Assembly: GCF_900155435.1 (NCBI RefSeq)
Contig: NZ_LT700212.1
Coordinates: 1,207,228 to 1,253,670, forward strand
Source: Actinomyces provencensis
GTDB taxonomy: Bacteria; Actinomycetota; Actinomycetes; Actinomycetales; Actinomycetaceae
Reading direction: 5' to 3'
Length of the DNA: 46,443 bases
Numbering within the stretch: position 1 is the stretch's first letter; every line of letters starts with the position of its first letter. Shown in pieces: positions 43,119 through 46,443 of this stretch. Position numbers and translations under genes: made by a program. The notes beneath the pieces were generated by a model. The model did no database searches, had not been told where the DNA came from, and saw only the letters and a program-made list of their open reading frames with translations.

Positions 43119-44666
43119 ATGACACTCGTTCCGGCAGCGCTGGATGCGCTGACACTGGGTCGGTGGCAGTTCGGCATCACGACCGTCTACCACTTCATCC
43201 TGGTCCCGTTGACCATCGGACTGTCCGTCCTCGTCGCGATCATGCAGACGATCTGGCACCGCACCGGTAACGACACGTGGCTCCAGGCGACCCGGTTCTT
43301 CGGAAAGCTCCTCCTCATCAACTTCGCACTGGGCGTCGCCACCGGCATCGTCCAGGAGTTCCAGTTCGGCATGAACTGGTCGGAGTACTCCCGCTACGTC
43401 GGGGACATCTTCGGGGCGCCGCTCGCCATCGAGGCCCTCGCGGCCTTCTTCCTCGAGTCCACCTTCCTCGGACTGTGGATCTTCGGATGGGGCCGCCTCT
43501 CCAAGGGATGGCACCTCGCCACCATCTGGTTCGTGGCAGTGGGCACCACCCTCTCCGCCCTGTGGATCCTCGCGGCGAACTCCTGGATGCAGCACCCTGT
43601 CGGTGCGGTCTTCAACGCCGAGACCGGTCGCGCGGAACTGGACGGGGTGGGCGGTTTCCTCAAGGTCATCACCAACCCGGTCCTCATGTGGGAGTTCTCC
43701 CACGTCATCACCTCCTCCTGGCTGGTCGCCGGGACCTTCGTGGCGGGCCTGTCCATCTGGTGGATGACTCGCGCAGCCCGACTGGGCGGTGCGGACGGCC
43801 AGCGCGAAGCGCGGGAGATCTGGCGCCCCCTGGCCCGCTTCGGCCTGCTCGTCATCATCATCGGCGGACTCGGTACCGCCGGCACCGGCCACATCCAGGG
43901 CCAGGAGCTCGCACGCGTCCAGCCCATGAAGATGGCCGTGGCGGACGGTGTCTGCGTCTCGGACACCCAGGTCGCCATGACGGTCGCCCAGTTCGGTGCC
44001 TGCCCCCTCGACGACTCCGGTGAACCGACGAAGTTCATCGAGATCCCCTTCGTCTCCTCGATCCTCTTCACCAACAGCCCCAACGGCGAGATCACGGGTG
44101 TGGCGCAGGCCCAGCAGGACCTCGTCGAGAAGCTCAACGCGACACCGGCCTTCACCGAGAAGTACGGCGACGCCTCCCAGTACGACTTCCGTCCCACCGC
44201 CAACGTGATCTTCTGGTCCTTCCGCCTGATGATCGGCCTGGCAGGCTTCGCCGCCGTGCTGGCCCTGTGGGGACTGTGGGCCACACGCAAGGGGGCGGTG
44301 CCCGAGAACAAGTGGCTGGGGCGCTTCGCGATCATCACGATCCCCACGCCCTTCATCGCCGCGTCCTTCGGGTGGATCTTCACCGAGATGGGCCGCCAGC
44401 CCTGGGTGGTCTACCCGAACCTCGCTGCCCTGGACAACGGCGACCCGGTCGCCTCGGTCATGATGATGACGGAGGCGGGCATCTCCACCGCGGTCCCCGC
44501 GGCGCAGGTCCTCACGACGATGGTGCTCTTCACGCTCCTCTACGCAGCGCTCGGCGTCGTGTGGTTCCTGCTGATGAAGCGATTCGCCCTCGAGGGCATC
44601 CACACCCACTCCGCCGAGCCGGACGAGGACGACGAGAACGTCGGCGCCCTGTCCTTCGGCTACTGA
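43119..44666 (+). CDS. cydA: Cytochrome bd ubiquinol/menaquinol oxidase subunit I
   Basis: 515 residues from ATG 43119, with ggaaaggcgag upstream. LGRWQFGITTVYHFILVPLTIG carries the N-terminal heme-ligand His. GIVQEFQFGMNWSEYSRYVGDIFG is the CydA hallmark, and FTEMGRQPWVVYP lies near the C-terminal heme region. About nine membrane helices, with a short Q-loop (QGQELARVQPMKMA). With CydB it reduces oxygen to water at low oxygen tension. Confidence 0.96.
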   Translation: MTLVPAALDALTLGRWQFGITTVYHFILVPLTIGLSVLVAIMQTIWHRTGNDTWLQATRFFGKLLLINFALGVATGIVQEFQFGMNWSEYSRYVGDIFGAPLAIEALAAFFLESTFLGLWIFGWGRLSKGWHLATIWFVAVGTTLSALWILAANSWMQHPVGAVFNAETGRAELDGVGGFLKVITNPVLMWEFSHVITSSWLVAGTFVAGLSIWWMTRAARLGGADGQREAREIWRPLARFGLLVIIIGGLGTAGTGHIQGQELARVQPMKMAVADGVCVSDTQVAMTVAQFGACPLDDSGEPTKFIEIPFVSSILFTNSPNGEITGVAQAQQDLVEKLNATPAFTEKYGDASQYDFRPTANVIFWSFRLMIGLAGFAAVLALWGLWATRKGAVPENKWLGRFAIITIPTPFIAASFGWIFTEMGRQPWVVYPNLAALDNGDPVASVMMMTEAGISTAVPAAQVLTTMVLFTLLYAALGVVWFLLMKRFALEGIHTHSAEPDEDDENVGALSFGY

Positions 44667-44684
44667 TCGGACGGAGAAACTCCC

Positions 44685-45809
44685 ATGGATCTCAGCATTC
44701 TCTGGTTCATCCTCATCGCGGTCCTGTGGACCGGCTACCTGGTCCTGGAGGGCTTCGACTTCGGTGTGGGCATGCTCCTGCCGATCGCGGCCCGCAATGA
44801 CCGGGAGCGCACCACCGTCGTGCGCACCATCGGACCCCACTGGGACGGCAACGAGGTCTGGCTGCTCACGGCCGGTGGCGCAATGTTCGCCGCCTTCCCC
44901 GAGTGGTACGCCACGATGTTCTCCGGCATGTACCTGGCCCTCTTCCTGATCCTGGTCATGCTCATCCTGCGCATCTCAGCCATCGAGTGGCGCTCCAAGA
45001 TCGCCTCGGAGAAGTGGCGCACCGTGTGGGACCGTTTCCACACGGTGGCTGCCGTCACCGTTCCCCTGCTCCTGGGGGTCGCCTTCGCGAACCTCGTCCA
45101 GGGCATGAAGATCGAGGTCGTGGAGCGCGCCACCCAGGAGGTCGTCCCCGCCTCGGACGTGACCCCCGAGGTCCTCGCCGGGGCTGCCCACCAGCTCACG
45201 GGTGGCTTCTTCAGCCTGCTCACGCCCTACACCCTGCTGGGGGGCGTGGCGCTGGTGGCCATCTGCTTCGCACACGGCGCACAGTTCCTGGCACTGAAGA
45301 CCAAGGGCGAGGTCCGCGACCGCGCCAACGGGGTGGCGGCTCCCGCCAGCCTGGTGGCCGTGGTGCTCGGCGCCGCATGGGTCCTGTGGGGACAGTTCGC
45401 CTACTCGAACAACGTCTGGTCCTGGATCCCCCTGATGGTGGCCGCCCTGGCGCTCATCGCCTCGGCGACCTGGTCCCAGCACGCCACCCGCAACGAAAAG
45501 CTGTCCTTCGCGGCCTCCTCCGTCGGCATCGCCGGAGCCGTGTCCTGGGTCTTCGCCTCCATGGCTCCGGCCGTGATGAAGTCCAGCATCGACCCCGCCT
45601 ACTCGCTGACGATCTCCCAGGCGTCCTCCACCCACCCGACCCTGGTGATCATGTCGATCGTGGCACTGTGCCTGGTGCCCATCGTCCTGGCCTACACGAC
45701 CTGGTCCTACTGGGTGTTCCGCCACCGCGTCTCCACCGCGGACGTCGACACCAACGCGGGCCTGCTGCCCGGGAAGATCCGACTCGGTTCGAACTTCCTG
45801 GCCGGCTGA
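44685..45809 (+). CDS. cydB: Cytochrome bd oxidase subunit II
   Basis: 374 residues from ATG 44685, with ggacggagaa upstream, 18 nt after cydA. ILWFILIAVLWTGYLVLEGFDFGVGML and IGPHWDGNEVWLLTAGGAMFAAFPEWYATMFSG are the CydB signatures. About eight membrane helices. It ends LPGKIRLGSNFLAG. Followed by a strong terminator. Confidence 0.96.
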   Translation: MDLSILWFILIAVLWTGYLVLEGFDFGVGMLLPIAARNDRERTTVVRTIGPHWDGNEVWLLTAGGAMFAAFPEWYATMFSGMYLALFLILVMLILRISAIEWRSKIASEKWRTVWDRFHTVAAVTVPLLLGVAFANLVQGMKIEVVERATQEVVPASDVTPEVLAGAAHQLTGGFFSLLTPYTLLGGVALVAICFAHGAQFLALKTKGEVRDRANGVAAPASLVAVVLGAAWVLWGQFAYSNNVWSWIPLMVAALALIASATWSQHATRNEKLSFAASSVGIAGAVSWVFASMAPAVMKSSIDPAYSLTISQASSTHPTLVIMSIVALCLVPIVLAYTTWSYWVFRHRVSTADVDTNAGLLPGKIRLGSNFLAG

Positions 45810-45834
45810 TCCTGCCTGCGCCACCTGCCACACC

Positions 45835-45868
45835 GGTGGGCCCCTTCCCTCCCGGGAAGGGGCCCACC
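45835..45868 (+). terminator. Terminator after cydB
   Basis: ggtgggccccttccc (45835-45849), loop tccc, and its exact reverse complement (45854-45868): a perfect 15-bp stem 25 nt beyond the stop, then gcctttccccc. It should separate cydAB from cydD transcription. Confidence 0.85.
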
Positions 45869-45880
45869 GCCTTTCCCCCG

Positions 45881-45949
45881 CGAAGTCCGCTCAGTTCCCG
45901 GCTCGAAGTCCGCTCTGTTCGAGGCACGAGGTCCGCTCTGGTTCTGGCC
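45881..45949. repeat. Three units of the 23-bp repeat, inverted relative to 34917-35097
   Basis: Units at 45881, 45904 and 45927 begin cga(a/g)gtccgctc, the reverse complement of gagcggac(c/t)tcg. The period is again 23 bp. They follow the cydB terminator. Confidence 0.85.
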
Positions 45950-45967
45950 CGAGGCCTGGCGCACCTG

Positions 45968-46091
45968 CCTCGTCGCGTGCCCGCCCCTGCCGCACCCTCG
46001 TCGCGTTCCCGCTCCCCGCGTCCTCGTTGCGTGCTCGCCCTCGTCGCGCCCCCATCGCATGACCGGCCCTCCCTCCGCGCCCTCGTCACCT
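45968..46091. repeat. Degenerate cctcgtcgcgt repeats in the cydB-cydD gap
   Basis: cctcgt(c/t)(g/a)c-type words at 45968, 45996, 46022, 46039 and 46081 in C-rich DNA without a gene. They relate to the cgccctcgt words of other gaps. Confidence 0.5.
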
Positions 46092-46233
46092 GCCCGCTCC
46101 CCCGTCCTGCTCCCCTTCCGCGCCGACCTGCCTGCCTGCCTCCGGTTCCGCCCCCGGTCACGCAGCGTGGTGATCGACGCCCCACACCCCGCTGACCATG
46201 GACCTCGGTCCCACAGCTGGCACAATGGGGCGG

Positions 46234-46443
46234 GTGAAACCCCTCGACCCGCGTCTGCTCCGACACGCCCGATCGGCGCGGGTCCACATCATCGTCACGG
46301 CCGGACTCGGACTGCTCACAGCCGCCCTCGTCATCGCCCAGGCACTCCTGATCTCCCACGCTGTCTCCCCCGTGGTCCTGGGCACCCAGGACCTCCACGG
46401 TGTCCTCCCCCTCATCGCCGCCCTGGTCGGGGTCGTGGCGGTG
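46234..46443 (+). CDS. cydD: CydD-like ABC exporter subunit, 5' part only
   Basis: The frame runs open to the window edge (70 codons). VKPLDPRLLRHARSARVHIIV, then a membrane helix (TAGLGLLTAALVIAQALLI), is the N-terminus of CydD, the cysteine/glutathione exporter half needed for cytochrome bd assembly. Start GTG 46234 is favoured by homologue length; ATG 46225 is in frame. cacaat (46221-46226) could be a -10, which would put transcription start at or near the GTG (leaderless). The ATPase domain is outside the window. Confidence 0.8.
   Translation, partial: MKPLDPRLLRHARSARVHIIVTAGLGLLTAALVIAQALLISHAVSPVVLGTQDLHGVLPLIAALVGVVAV

Overview
The window comes from a high-GC actinobacterium. The order rne - rplU - rpmA - obgE - proB ... 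proA ... nadD - rsfS - histidine phosphatase, the split cydA/cydB operon followed by a cydD start, and frequent GTG starts all fit Actinomycetales. A member of the Actinomycetaceae is my best guess, by inference only.

Left third (1-16,057) is accessory DNA. It starts with a decayed IS1380-type transposase, then an orphan PD-(D/E)XK-like protein, a two-gene set ending in a DUF5671-type membrane protein, and an unrecognised membrane-anchored pair. A frameshifted IS256-family element follows. It has cut off the last gene of a minus-strand defence operon: SNF2-type helicase -> type III-like adenine methyltransferase (Mod) -> restriction helicase/nuclease (Res) -> truncated DUF6414-like gene. The island ends at a tRNA-Ala(GGC) gene whose 3' end faces it.

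Middle (16,288-31,211) is a core minus-strand series, nadD-rsfS-phosphatase on one side and proA on the other, split by about 11.7 kb of accessory cargo. The cargo holds a DeoR regulator, an AbiEi/AbiEii toxin-antitoxin pair with a clear operator, a decayed XRE-MNT/HepT pair, an arsenic cassette (arsR, arsM, arsD, arsA, CoA-disulfide-reductase-like enzyme, ArsR-ArsC fusion), a RibD/DHFR-like reductase, YefM/YoeB, and an excisionase-like HTH gene. The arsenic cassette carries no membrane pump. It is bracketed by near-identical 28-bp direct repeats whose core recurs in other gaps.

Right third (31,605-46,443) holds YceI, a TetR/DJ-1/SDR operon inserted between proA and proB, then proB, obgE, rpmA, rplU and rne on the minus strand. 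Divergent to these on the plus strand are cydA, cydB and the start of cydD. Strong hairpin terminators follow rne and cydB. A 23-bp tandem repeat occurs as an eight-unit array beside proB and as a three-unit array in the opposite orientation after cydB.

The most unusual signals are the dispersed intergenic repeat families, in particular the direct repeats around the ars cassette and the 23-bp arrays, together with the IS-damaged SNF2-Mod-Res defence operon. All functional names rest on motif recognition by eye; no database search was possible.
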